A stretch of 6,400 nucleotides of DNA from an uncultured Flammeovirgaceae bacterium (lineage in GTDB: Bacteria; Bacteroidota; Bacteroidia; Cytophagales; Cyclobacteriaceae). The notes under the pieces are model-generated. The model saw only the letters and a list, made by a program, of their open reading frames with translations, ran no database searches and was not told the DNA's origin. Numbering within the stretch: the first letter of the stretch is position 1; each line of letters starts with the position of its first letter. Positions 1-6,400 of this stretch are shown here, in pieces. The stretch covers positions 1 through 6,400 of the forward strand of contig CAMPJM010000245.1 of NCBI GenBank assembly GCA_946886805.1, read 5' to 3'. The translations under genes were made by a program, and so were the position numbers.

Positions 1-121
1 TTTTGCTGAATTGTTAAACCCAAAATATGCATTAGAAAAAAGCTCTATGTGATTCGTAGTGGGCAGTTCATCTAATTCGAAAGTTGGAATTCTATAACCG
101 TTTTGTCCTTGCCGGACAGGC

Positions 122-165
122 CTTACTTTTTTCCTTGATGGAAAAAGTAAGCAAAAAAATCAAGG
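122..165. repeat. Hairpin with a competing alternative pairing
   Basis: CTTACTTTTTTCC (122-134) pairs with GGAAAAAGTAAG (140-151) around the loop TTGAT, with one bulged T. The same CCTTGAT (133-139) that forms the loop and stem top is also perfectly complementary to ATCAAGG at 159-165. Two mutually exclusive stems are therefore possible in RNA or single-stranded DNA. No adjacent gene reads through it in an obvious leader position, so I treat it as part of the repeat rather than as a riboswitch or attenuator. Confidence 0.5.
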
Positions 166-169
166 CTGT

Positions 170-283
170 ATTCATTTTTTAACGCTATTTTCCTCCCTCA
201 AATTGGGAAATAAAAGAAACTCCCTCTGGTCGGACAGCTTTTATTTCTAATCCAATTTGGTGAGGAAAATACCTAAAATGAAT
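170..283. repeat. Long imperfect inverted repeat (46/47-nt arms)
   Basis: The left arm (170-216) and right arm (238-283) share four blocks in inverted order: ATTCATTTT (170-178 with 275-283), TATTTTCCTC (186-195 with 262-271), CAAATTGG (199-206 with 252-259) and GAAATAAAAG (207-216 with 238-247). The arms differ by small insertions and substitutions, and the 21-nt loop is 217-237. Arms this long are not typical of a transcription terminator, and there is no adjacent T-run. It resembles the intergenic palindromes that are often multicopy in Bacteroidota, but copy number cannot be judged from one window. Confidence 0.6.
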
Positions 284-403
284 AAGGCCAGTTACTTAGA
301 AAAGAACCTATTCTGTTAAATCAAAATTTTGTCACCCACTGCATTTCACATAGAGCATAGAAAAATCTATTCCAAATGCATGGTCCGGGTCAAAAAAAGT
401 TGT

Positions 404-450
404 AAAAAAGGGTAGCAAAACAGCTATTAAACGCTATTTTGCTACCCTTT
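404..450 (-). terminator. Rho-independent terminator of the SusC/SusD operon
   Basis: The 18-nt arms at 407-424 and 433-450 (core GGGTAGCAAAA / TTTTGCTACCC) pair at 17 of 18 positions around the 8-nt loop TATTAAAC. Read on the minus strand, the stem runs into six consecutive T residues (404-409 on the complement), and a second T-run follows shortly after. It lies 29 nt beyond the SusD-like stop codon, as expected for the operon end. On the plus strand only three T residues follow the last C, so it should work mainly in the leftward direction. Confidence 0.88.
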
Positions 451-479
451 AGAAGCGATTTATCTGCTCTGTTTCCTGT

Positions 480-1988
480 TTAGTATCCGGGATTTTGCGG
501 TCTCAAATTTGGATTTACATTTAATTCAACTTGTGGCAAAGGCATTAGATAATCACGATTTGGATCAAAGTTAGGATGCGGTTCTAAAGAATTGGGTCCT
601 TTAAAGACTTCCTCTCCTAATCTTCTACGTTTTATATCATACCATCTTTTAAATTCGAAGGCTAATTCTAAGCGTCTTTCTTCAAGTATCAGATCAATAA
701 ATTCAGATGCACCAATTTCTTCTGCCACGTCTTCAGGGAACGTCGAATTTTCTCCAGGCCAATTTCTGGCTCTTTCACGGATTTGATTAACATAACCAAT
801 AGCTTCTTCAGTTGCTCCACTAGTTTCTGCAAGGGCTTCAGCGGCAATCAACAGCACTTCTGCATATCGCATCGCCGGATAATTGGTATCAGAATTCCTA
901 TACTCCCCTCCTACTACTCCCGGGAAGCGCGTATACTTGGCAATGTGTGGCCGCTGAGTATTTACAAATTCGGTATAAGGTTCAAGCACCCCTCCCATTA
1001 TAGCAGAATCCTCAAAGCTGACTTCTTTACGGTAATCTCTATCATCCCAGGTGTTGTACACTTCCATAGAAGGCACTGACACACTCCATCCGGATGGTTC
1101 TGCTCCCCTTATTCCAGTCATAGAACCCAAAATATCATCATCAGCATCACCGACACTGATTTGACCTAAAAAGTCAATTGCAAAAATATGCTCCCGAAGA
1201 TTATCAGCCATTTCAGCTCGGAACAAATTTTGAAAATCTTCTTCAAGGGCATAATTGAACCTTTCTTTATTGTCTATTACCCATTTTGCCTCTTCATATG
1301 CTTGTGGGTAGTTCTCAAGTGTAAGGTGAACGGATGCTAAATAAGAGCCAGCACTTCCTTTTGTTGCCCTTGATCTTAAATCGCCATCATGCATATCCGG
1401 CAACCATTCTTTGGCAAATTCAAAATCCTCCAAAATGCCAGTGTATACCTCACTTGCTGGGGTTTTAGAGATATCACGAACAGTTTCAGGATCATTGATA
1501 AAAAAATCTATATACGGAATATCCCCAAATGTCCTCACTAAATGATAATAACAAAACGCTCTGATAAATCTGGCTTCTGCGATCAAAGGATTTATTTCTT
1601 CCTCCGACAAGTTCAGGGATTCTGCCCCGGCAATAGCGGCATTGGCGGCACTGATAGTTTGATAGACTGTGGGCCAAAAAACACGTACCATCCCGTTATC
1701 CGCATCCATATTAAAATCATTGACTTGTTGCCTTTCAGCAGGAGTTCCGCGGTCGCCGATGTCAACCATATCGCTCCTGAGCATAAGTGCAGAAGTATAC
1801 TGTCTACCATAAAACTTTTCGTTTGCAATCCATCCATAGGCACCAAATATAGCCACTTCCACATCTCCTGATGTTGTAAACAGGGCTTCAGGAGATAGAA
1901 GCCCCACCGGCTGCTCGTCTAAATCGGCACAAGCTGATAAACATACCAAGAGCCCGATAATAAATGATTTATTAATTATATTTTTCAT
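480..1988 (-). CDS. SusD/RagB-like outer-membrane glycan-binding lipoprotein
   Basis: 502-residue surface lipoprotein predicted to bind a glycan and act as the lid of the SusC-type transporter encoded just upstream. The N-terminus has a lysine-containing head, a hydrophobic segment (about 8-17) and a lipobox LSAC with the acylated cysteine at residue 20, followed by acidic residues (ADLDEQP) as in exported SusD proteins. The SusD N-terminal, TPR-like region covers roughly 40-230. The RagB/SusD C-terminal region is recognised by MRYAEVLLIAAEALAE (from 373), ERRLELAFEFKRWYDIKR (from about 437) and the closing segment MPLPQVELNVNPNL...QNPGY. Length is normal for the family. The start ATG lies 35 nt after the SusC-like stop, in an AT-rich leader without a Shine-Dalgarno sequence, which is usual in Bacteroidota. 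There is no terminator between the two genes, so they should be co-transcribed. The ligand cannot be read from the sequence; SusD sequences diverge with substrate. Confidence 0.95.
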   Translation of the reverse strand: MKNIINKSFIIGLLVCLSACADLDEQPVGLLSPEALFTTSGDVEVAIFGAYGWIANEKFYGRQYTSALMLRSDMVDIGDRGTPAERQQVNDFNMDADNGMVRVFWPTVYQTISAANAAIAGAESLNLSEEEINPLIAEARFIRAFCYYHLVRTFGDIPYIDFFINDPETVRDISKTPASEVYTGILEDFEFAKEWLPDMHDGDLRSRATKGSAGSYLASVHLTLENYPQAYEEAKWVIDNKERFNYALEEDFQNLFRAEMADNLREHIFAIDFLGQISVGDADDDILGSMTGIRGAEPSGWSVSVPSMEVYNTWDDRDYRKEVSFEDSAIMGGVLEPYTEFVNTQRPHIAKYTRFPGVVGGEYRNSDTNYPAMRYAEVLLIAAEALAETSGATEEAIGYVNQIRERARNWPGENSTFPEDVAEEIGASEFIDLILEERRLELAFEFKRWYDIKRRRLGEEVFKGPNSLEPHPNFDPNRDYLMPLPQVELNVNPNLRPQNPGY

Positions 1989-2023
1989 AATTTCTATAAT
2001 TTCTATATTAATAAAGTATAATT

Positions 2024-5000
2024 TTAGAATCCTATGTTAAGGCCTACAGTATAGGATTTCGCGTTCGGATAGCTGCCATAATCCAAACCAAGATTACGGT
2101 TGCTATCAGCACCGCTTCCACTCCGATAATTCACTTCAGGATCGTACCCGGGATAGTCAGTAATCGTAAATATATTCTGGGCACTTACATATATTCTTAG
2201 CTTCTCAAGATTTAATCTTTCTAAAATTCCGGTAGGTAAATTATATCCTAAAGCAATGTTCTTCAGTCGGATATAACTTCCATCGTAAATCCAGCGGGTG
2301 GAGACCCTTCTTGTTCGTCCGGTGGTTGCTTTTGGAATATCTGTGTTTGTATTTTCAGGGGTCCAGCGATTTAAAGCATCAGTAGTGGCATTGTTAATAC
2401 CCGACATAAGATCTAATTCCATTAAGGTATAGCTTAGCAAATCGTTTCCCTGAGAGCCCTGAATGAAAACATTCAAGTCAAAGTTCTTCCACGTAAAATC
2501 ATTGCTGAAGCCAAATGTAAAATCAGGATGAGGATTACCAATGATGGTTCTGTCATCACTGTTAAGTGTTCCGTCAGGTTCACCTGTAAGATTTCCTTCA
2601 CTATCCCTGCCATTAATATCCCTAAATTTTTCTCCACCGGGGGTTTGTTCAAATCCCCCACCAGGTAAAAATTCGTCCCCTTCCTGATAAACGCCATCGT
2701 AAATATATCCGTAGAAAGCACCCATAACTTCTCCTTCCCGCAAAATTTGAGAAGTACCCAAGCCTACCATATGACCCGGACCAGAACCATATAACTGGTC
2801 GTTTCCATCAGGAAGTGTTAAAATTTTATTCCGGTTAAAGGAAATATTAAAGTTGGTATTCCACTGAAATTCCCCTGTCAGGTTTCGTGTGGAAATCATT
2901 GCCTCCCAACCTTTATTTTCAACTTCACCAATATTTCTTAACTGGCTCGAATAGCCTGAATACTGTGGCAATTGAACGCTAAAAAGCAGATCAGAAGTGA
3001 GCTTTCTATAATAATCTACCGTCAGGTTGATTCGATCATTAAAAAATCCCAAGTCAACCCCGATGTCCAACTGGGCTGTAGTTTCCCAGGTTAGACTCTC
3101 GTTGGCAACCTGCGTGGGCCTTGCTCCATTTACAACTTCTCCGCCAATGACCGAAAAGACGCTAGAGAACCTGGCCAGGGTCTGATAAGGTTGAATTGCC
3201 TGGTTGCCAGTTAGCCCGTAACTAACCCGCCATTTCCAAAAACTCACAACATCTATCTCGTCCATAAACTGTTCATTTTTCATATTCCATGCTACTGCAC
3301 CGGAGGGGAAAAATGCCCATTTATGATTTTTGCTAAAATTGGAAGCGCCATCATACCTTGCGTTGAAAGTAAGTAAATAACGGTCGAGCAAGGAATAATT
3401 TAATCTGCCATAATAGGAGGCAATCTCCCATTCCGTAAGGCCGGAATTTGGATTTTGTACGTTCGCCCCTGAACCAAGGTCCCAAAAAGAAACAGCATCC
3501 GTTATAAAAGACTGGCTTCTTCCTCCCCATCTTTCAAACGATGAAGACTGGAATGAGTAACCACCCATGACCGTTAATTCATGAATATCCGCAAAAGCTT
3601 TGTTGTAGGTAAGGTAATTTTCATTTAGCAGGAGCGTTTCTTTTTCCCCATCCACCCGGGCATCACCCCCTCCGGCATTTCTTCCTTCTCTCAAAGTAGC
3701 CGGGGTAAATGTTCCTCTTCGTCGATTATTGGTAGTAGCACCAAAAGTAGTCCTGAAATTTAATCCATCAAAAATTTCATATTCGGCATAAATATTTGCT
3801 TGAAACAAATCAACAACGGTTTCATCCTGTAGTTGCGTGGCGATAGCATAAGGGTTGTCCATTGGATCATTTAGACGGGCAACAGTAAAACTTCCGTCAG
3901 GGTTGTAGATATTTTGATCAGGTTCAAATTTAAAAGTGGCGGCGATTACACCAGCAGAAGATCCACCTGAAACTTCCTGTGTTCTCACGCCGTCTGTTGT
4001 ATTTCTTTGGGCAAAGAGATTTAATCCTATATCAAGTTTTTCTGAAGCATGTATATCGATATTGCTCGTCAATGAAAATCGGTCATAGGAAGAGTTTAAA
4101 ACCACACCTTTTTGATCAAAATAAGAACCAGAAACATAATATTTCACATTTTCACTGCCTCCGGATATCGAAAGCTGATAATTTTGGATTGCGCCCGTTC
4201 TAAAAATCTCGTCCTGCCAATCTGTATTTCCGTCTAAAAGCTCCATATCCGGGCGGGCTTCCTGAATGTAATCCGAAAATTGCTGAGCATTTAAAAGATC
4301 TAAACGGTTAATTTCATTCTGAAGGGAATATGAAGTATTCAAATTAATTTGTGTCTCGCCGGTCTTACCTCTTTTGGTGGTCACCATAATAACTCCATTT
4401 GCACCTCTCGAGCCGTAAATTGCTGTTGCCGAGGCGTCTTTGAGTATTTCAATAGAAGCTACATCTTGCGGGGGAGGCATTTCTGCTCCTACAAAACCAT
4501 CAACCACAAAAATAGGATCACTACTGGCATTAATTGAGGTAGCTCCTCGCACGCGTATTTTCAAAGAAGCTCCAGGTGCGCCGTTGTTTGATTGAATATT
4601 TACGCCTGCAGCACGCCCCTGCAATGCTTGCACTGTTCCCTGAGCTGGATAGGCCGTTAGCTCCTCGGCTTTTACAGATGAAACAGCACCCGTTAAGTCA
4701 CTTTTCTTCTGCACACCATAGCCAATCACTACCAGCTCGGAAAGCGATTGAATATCCTGCATTAATTGAAGGTCGATCACAGACCGGTTTTGGACCGCTA
4801 CTTCCTCGGTAGCAAACCCTACTGAGGAAAAAACAAGGGTAACATCACCATTAGGAACAGACAATTGATAAGTGCCATTTATATCAGTAACAGTACCTGT
4901 AGAAGTGTTTTGAATGATCACGTTTACTCCCGGCAAGGGTTCACTTGTAGTGAGATCTGTTACTGTGCCACTAATGGTAATATCCTGTGCATGCACTGCA

Positions 5001-5065
5001 TTGGATGCAAATGTCGTCAGTATTAAAAAAAAGAATAAACAACTATAACAGTAGTAATTTTTCAT
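2024..5065 (-). CDS. SusC/RagA-like TonB-dependent outer-membrane transporter
   Basis: 1013-residue receptor predicted to import an oligosaccharide across the outer membrane using TonB energy, in complex with the SusD-like partner. Visible order: signal peptide with likely cleavage after Ala26 (VHA|Q); a carboxypeptidase-regulatory-like beta-sandwich (about 30-102, ISGTVTD...GVNV...TVTDINGTY); the SusC hallmark with probable TonB box LSELVVIGYG (108-117); a plug domain (about 118-232) with KIRVRGATSI, DPIFVVDG and IEILKDASATAIYGSRGANG; then a beta-barrel to the end. A late barrel motif IIGNPHPDFTFGFSN lies near residues 840-855. The protein ends in phenylalanine (GLNIGF), as expected for a BamA-recognised last strand. 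There is no N-terminal STN domain, so it is a transporter of the non-transducing type. It is first in the operon, intact, and of normal length. The glycan is unknown. Confidence 0.96.
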   Translation of the reverse strand: MKNYYCYSCLFFFLILTTFASNAVHAQDITISGTVTDLTTSEPLPGVNVIIQNTSTGTVTDINGTYQLSVPNGDVTLVFSSVGFATEEVAVQNRSVIDLQLMQDIQSLSELVVIGYGVQKKSDLTGAVSSVKAEELTAYPAQGTVQALQGRAAGVNIQSNNGAPGASLKIRVRGATSINASSDPIFVVDGFVGAEMPPPQDVASIEILKDASATAIYGSRGANGVIMVTTKRGKTGETQINLNTSYSLQNEINRLDLLNAQQFSDYIQEARPDMELLDGNTDWQDEIFRTGAIQNYQLSISGGSENVKYYVSGSYFDQKGVVLNSSYDRFSLTSNIDIHASEKLDIGLNLFAQRNTTDGVRTQEVSGGSSAGVIAATFKFEPDQNIYNPDGSFTVARLNDPMDNPYAIATQLQDETVVDLFQANIYAEYEIFDGLNFRTTFGATTNNRRRGTFTPATLREGRNAGGGDARVDGEKETLLLNENYLTYNKAFADIHELTVMGGYSFQSSSFERWGGRSQSFITDAVSFWDLGSGANVQNPNSGLTEWEIASYYGRLNYSLLDRYLLTFNARYDGASNFSKNHKWAFFPSGAVAWNMKNEQFMDEIDVVSFWKWRVSYGLTGNQAIQPYQTLARFSSVFSVIGGEVVNGARPTQVANESLTWETTAQLDIGVDLGFFNDRINLTVDYYRKLTSDLLFSVQLPQYSGYSSQLRNIGEVENKGWEAMISTRNLTGEFQWNTNFNISFNRNKILTLPDGNDQLYGSGPGHMVGLGTSQILREGEVMGAFYGYIYDGVYQEGDEFLPGGGFEQTPGGEKFRDINGRDSEGNLTGEPDGTLNSDDRTIIGNPHPDFTFGFSNDFTWKNFDLNVFIQGSQGNDLLSYTLMELDLMSGINNATTDALNRWTPENTNTDIPKATTGRTRRVSTRWIYDGSYIRLKNIALGYNLPTGILERLNLEKLRIYVSAQNIFTITDYPGYDPEVNYRSGSGADSNRNLGLDYGSYPNAKSYTVGLNIGF

Positions 5066-5204
5066 AAGGCAGGGGTTTTAGGTTGTAAAATAGAAAGTGA
5101 GTAGCGGGTCATTTTTATCAAATTTTTAATTGAATAATTATTATTTGATCTATTATCTATGAGAGATATAGTCGATATGCTTCAAAATAAATAAAGCCAT
5201 AGCC

Positions 5205-5371
5205 TAGTATTGTGTCAACTTTTAAATGACGGGTAAGGCAGTAATAAATTTTGGTGTAGGTCAAGGCATAAAAAATGAGCATAGCCATAGCTATGTAAGG
5301 CTTTTTATAGCGAAGACATACGCCAAAAGATATCCGGAATTACCCGTTAATTTATGCTTGACACAACACTA
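5205..5371. repeat. 167-bp imperfect palindrome (REP/MITE-like)
   Basis: The outer arms at 5205-5236 and 5340-5371 match as inverted copies at 24 of 32 positions, with the conserved cores TTGTGTCAA and CGGGTAA. Inner blocks continue the symmetry: TTTTGGTGTAGGTC (5249-5262) against GACATACGCCAAAA (5315-5328) at 12 of 14, then A-rich and T-rich runs. The centre is the perfect palindrome CATAGCTATG (5286-5295). Almost the whole element can fold into one long stem on either strand. It encodes no protein, and no target-site duplication is evident. The structure fits a non-autonomous palindromic repeat. It could also act as an insulator or terminator between the divergent promoters, but that is inference. 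Confidence 0.7.
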
Positions 5372-5429
5372 ACTCTAAAGCTCTAAAAGTTCATTAGAGA
5401 AGAGTAGAACTATGTGCCTTAAATAAAGT

Positions 5430-5460
5430 TTTGGATTTGAGGCGATTAGGTTCTAATTTG
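5430..5460 (+). promoter_or_regulatory. Possible Bacteroidota -33/-7 promoter for the glycosidase gene
   Basis: TTTG at 5430-5433 is followed after 19 nt by CTAATTTG (5453-5460). The Bacteroidota primary-sigma consensus is TTTG, about 19 nt, then TAnnTTTG. The spacing fits and the downstream TTTG matches, but the TA lies one base too close to it (TA-N-TTTG), so the -7 element is imperfect. It sits 72 nt upstream of the start codon. TTTG is common in AT-rich DNA, so the call is weak. Confidence 0.25.
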
Positions 5461-5532
5461 AACAAGATATTTCATAACGAGCCTCCATACAAAAACCAAA
5501 AAAATGTATTGAACTTAACCTCAACCGACCGA

Positions 5533-6400
5533 ATGAAAAAGGTAATAAAAGTAAAATATTTCGTCCTATTGCTTATGCCTTTCCTATTTGGCTTTAACAC
5601 GGAGGCAGCGGATGAGTGGCAATCCAGCTGGATAAGCCATCCCGACGGGGAAAGCTATTCAGTATTGCATTTCCGGAACACATTTGATTTAAAAGAGGTA
5701 CCGAAAAATCTCGAGTTAATGATTTCGGCTGACATACGATACTTATTGTTTGTAAACGATGAGTATATAGGTCAGGGGCCGGCAAATAATGACCTGAGAC
5801 ATTATGTTTATGATCAACAGGAGATTTCAAAAAGGTTGGTTGAGGGAAAAAATACAATTGCCATAACCGTCTTTAGCTTGGGAGATATGAATCCGCTCCG
5901 ATATGAATCTTCGGGAGCAAAATTAATCGTTCAGGCAAACGAACTTGGGCAGCAACTTAATACTGGCGATGGCAATTGGAAAGTCTTCAAAAATGAAGCG
6001 TATAACCCTACAATAAAGGGAAAAGATTTTGAAATCGCCGGCTACTATGCTATGGGCGGCGGTGAGAAAGTCGACGGTTCAAGGTATCCCTGGAACTGGA
6101 AAAATGGCGAATATGATGAAGTAGGTTGGGTAAACCCCATTAAACTAAGAGCAGGACAAAACTATGGTAATAATGACGGTTATGGTGAGTCAAGTCTAAG
6201 TCTCCAAGCTTCCACACTACCTGCTATGGATGAAAGCCTGGAAAAAAGGCCTGTACTCCGCTCAGTAAACGGCGAGCAGAATTTAGGATTGATAAAAAGA
6301 TGGCAGAATGAGCAGTCGATAAATATTCCAAAAAACACCGCAATAACATTGTTACTTGATCAGTCTTATCTTACCAAAGGATTTACCTATTTCACCTTTT
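5533..6400 (+). CDS. Secreted GH78-type alpha-L-rhamnosidase-like glycosidase, N-terminal part (runs off the window)
   Basis: The frame is open from ATG 5533 to the window edge: 289 codons with no stop. Residues 1-25 form a type I signal peptide (basic MKKVIKVK, hydrophobic core 9-21, cleavage near TEA|A or EAA|D) with no lipobox cysteine, so a periplasmic or secreted soluble protein is expected. The opening WQSSWISHP (29-37) and FRNTFDL (47-53), then SADIRYLLFVNDEYIGQGPA (65-84) and a conserved GKNTIAITVFSLGD (105-118), match the N-terminal beta-sandwich of Bacteroidota GH78-type rhamnosidases. ITLLLDQSYLTKGF (271-284) resembles the start of the next beta domain. The (alpha/alpha)6 catalytic barrel and its acidic residues would lie downstream and are not visible, so activity and linkage cannot be confirmed; other modular glycosidases of similar build remain possible. 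Full-length relatives are typically 700-1100 residues. An upstream ATG at 5504 is in another frame and stops at once. No Shine-Dalgarno sequence is seen. Confidence 0.75.
   Translation, partial: MKKVIKVKYFVLLLMPFLFGFNTEAADEWQSSWISHPDGESYSVLHFRNTFDLKEVPKNLELMISADIRYLLFVNDEYIGQGPANNDLRHYVYDQQEISKRLVEGKNTIAITVFSLGDMNPLRYESSGAKLIVQANELGQQLNTGDGNWKVFKNEAYNPTIKGKDFEIAGYYAMGGGEKVDGSRYPWNWKNGEYDEVGWVNPIKLRAGQNYGNNDGYGESSLSLQASTLPAMDESLEKRPVLRSVNGEQNLGLIKRWQNEQSINIPKNTAITLLLDQSYLTKGFTYFTF

Larger units (their letters stand above)
42..356. repeat. Composite palindromic intergenic element with 22-bp inverted terminal arms
   Basis: The arms at 42-63 (GCTCTATGTGA...AGTGGG) and 335-356 (CCCACT...TCACATAGAGC) are inverted copies that match at 18 of 22 positions. 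They enclose about 270 bp containing two further inverted repeats (122-151 and 170-283) and no credible reading frame. The heptamer CGGACAG occurs twice in direct orientation, at 113-119 and 231-237, each followed by a C/T-rich run. The left inner spacer (64-169) is about twice as long as the right one (284-334), and the extra length roughly corresponds to the 122-151 hairpin. This suggests a MITE-like or REP-like non-coding repeat, perhaps with one palindrome inserted in another. I see no target-site duplication and no transposase, so mobility is an inference. The element accounts for most of the gene-free stretch downstream of the SusD-like gene. Confidence 0.5.
5066..5532. promoter_or_regulatory. 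Divergent intergenic region between the SusC-like gene and the glycosidase gene
   Basis: These 467 bp separate two divergent starts and must hold promoters for both directions. A 167-bp palindrome sits near the centre, leaving 139 bp on the SusC side and 161 bp on the enzyme side. I find no convincing reading frame and no clear operator. The SusC side is very AT-rich (for example the short palindrome AATAATTATT at 5133-5142), and I could not identify a full Bacteroidota -33/-7 promoter there. The closest -7-like string, read on the minus strand, is TTATTTTG at 5190-5183. The divergent layout is compatible with shared control of uptake and degradation by a regulator encoded elsewhere. Confidence 0.5.

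Noticed and set aside
1..41. Possible edge gene at the left end
   Set aside because: Short AT-rich sequence with stops and no recognisable coding signal on either strand.
783..1079. 98-codon plus-strand open frame inside the SusD-like gene
   Set aside because: It is antisense to a well-supported lipoprotein gene, with no signal peptide, no recognisable motif and an amino-acid composition typical of a shadow frame.
1542..1871. 109-codon plus-strand open frame
   Set aside because: It is the complement of conserved SusD N-terminal coding sequence; nothing independent supports it.
5196..5291. GCCATAGC repeated at 5196-5203 and 5284-5291
   Set aside because: Only two 8-base copies, one of them inside the palindrome centre; too short and too few to call an operator or a CRISPR-like array.
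5381..5399. Small hairpin CTCTAA/TTAGAG, with a third CTCTAA at 5373-5378
   Set aside because: A six-base AT-rich stem with a 7-nt loop and no T-run is within chance expectation in this leader.
5504..5512. ATG upstream of the glycosidase gene
   Set aside because: It is out of frame with the enzyme and reaches a stop after two codons (ATG TAT TGA).
5594..5857. 87-codon minus-strand open frame
   Set aside because: It lies antisense within the signal-peptide-bearing glycosidase frame, whose protein shows clear family motifs.

Overview
The window looks like chromosomal DNA from a member of the Bacteroidota. The evidence is a SusC/SusD-type outer-membrane glycan-uptake pair, start codons without a Shine-Dalgarno sequence in AT-rich leaders, and AT-rich spacers carrying long imperfect palindromes. 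The style suggests an environmental Cytophagales-like or related lineage, but the sequence alone does not fix the genus.

Layout. Positions 1-403 hold no gene and are filled with nested inverted repeats: 22-bp terminal arms at 42-63 and 335-356, a hairpin at 122-151, and a 46/47-nt inverted repeat at 170-283. A strong intrinsic terminator at 404-450 ends the leftward operon. On the minus strand, a SusC-like TonB-dependent receptor (5065 to 2024) is followed after 35 nt by a SusD-like lipoprotein (1988 to 480). A 467-nt divergent intergenic region (5066-5532) carries a 167-bp imperfect palindrome near its middle. On the plus strand, from 5533 to the window edge, lie the first 289 codons of a secreted enzyme whose N-terminal domains resemble GH78-type alpha-L-rhamnosidases.

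How the genes fit together. SusC forms the outer-membrane transporter barrel and SusD is its surface glycan-binding lid. The divergent enzyme carries a signal peptide and probably acts on an imported or surface glycan in the periplasm. This is the usual arrangement of part of a polysaccharide utilisation locus, here plausibly for a rhamnose-containing glycan. The substrate is inferred only from the partial enzyme, because its catalytic domain lies outside the window. No regulator is present, and the SusC lacks the STN domain that would link it to an ECF-sigma/anti-sigma switch.

I see no new defence, RNA or mobile system. The least explained parts are the two palindromic intergenic elements.
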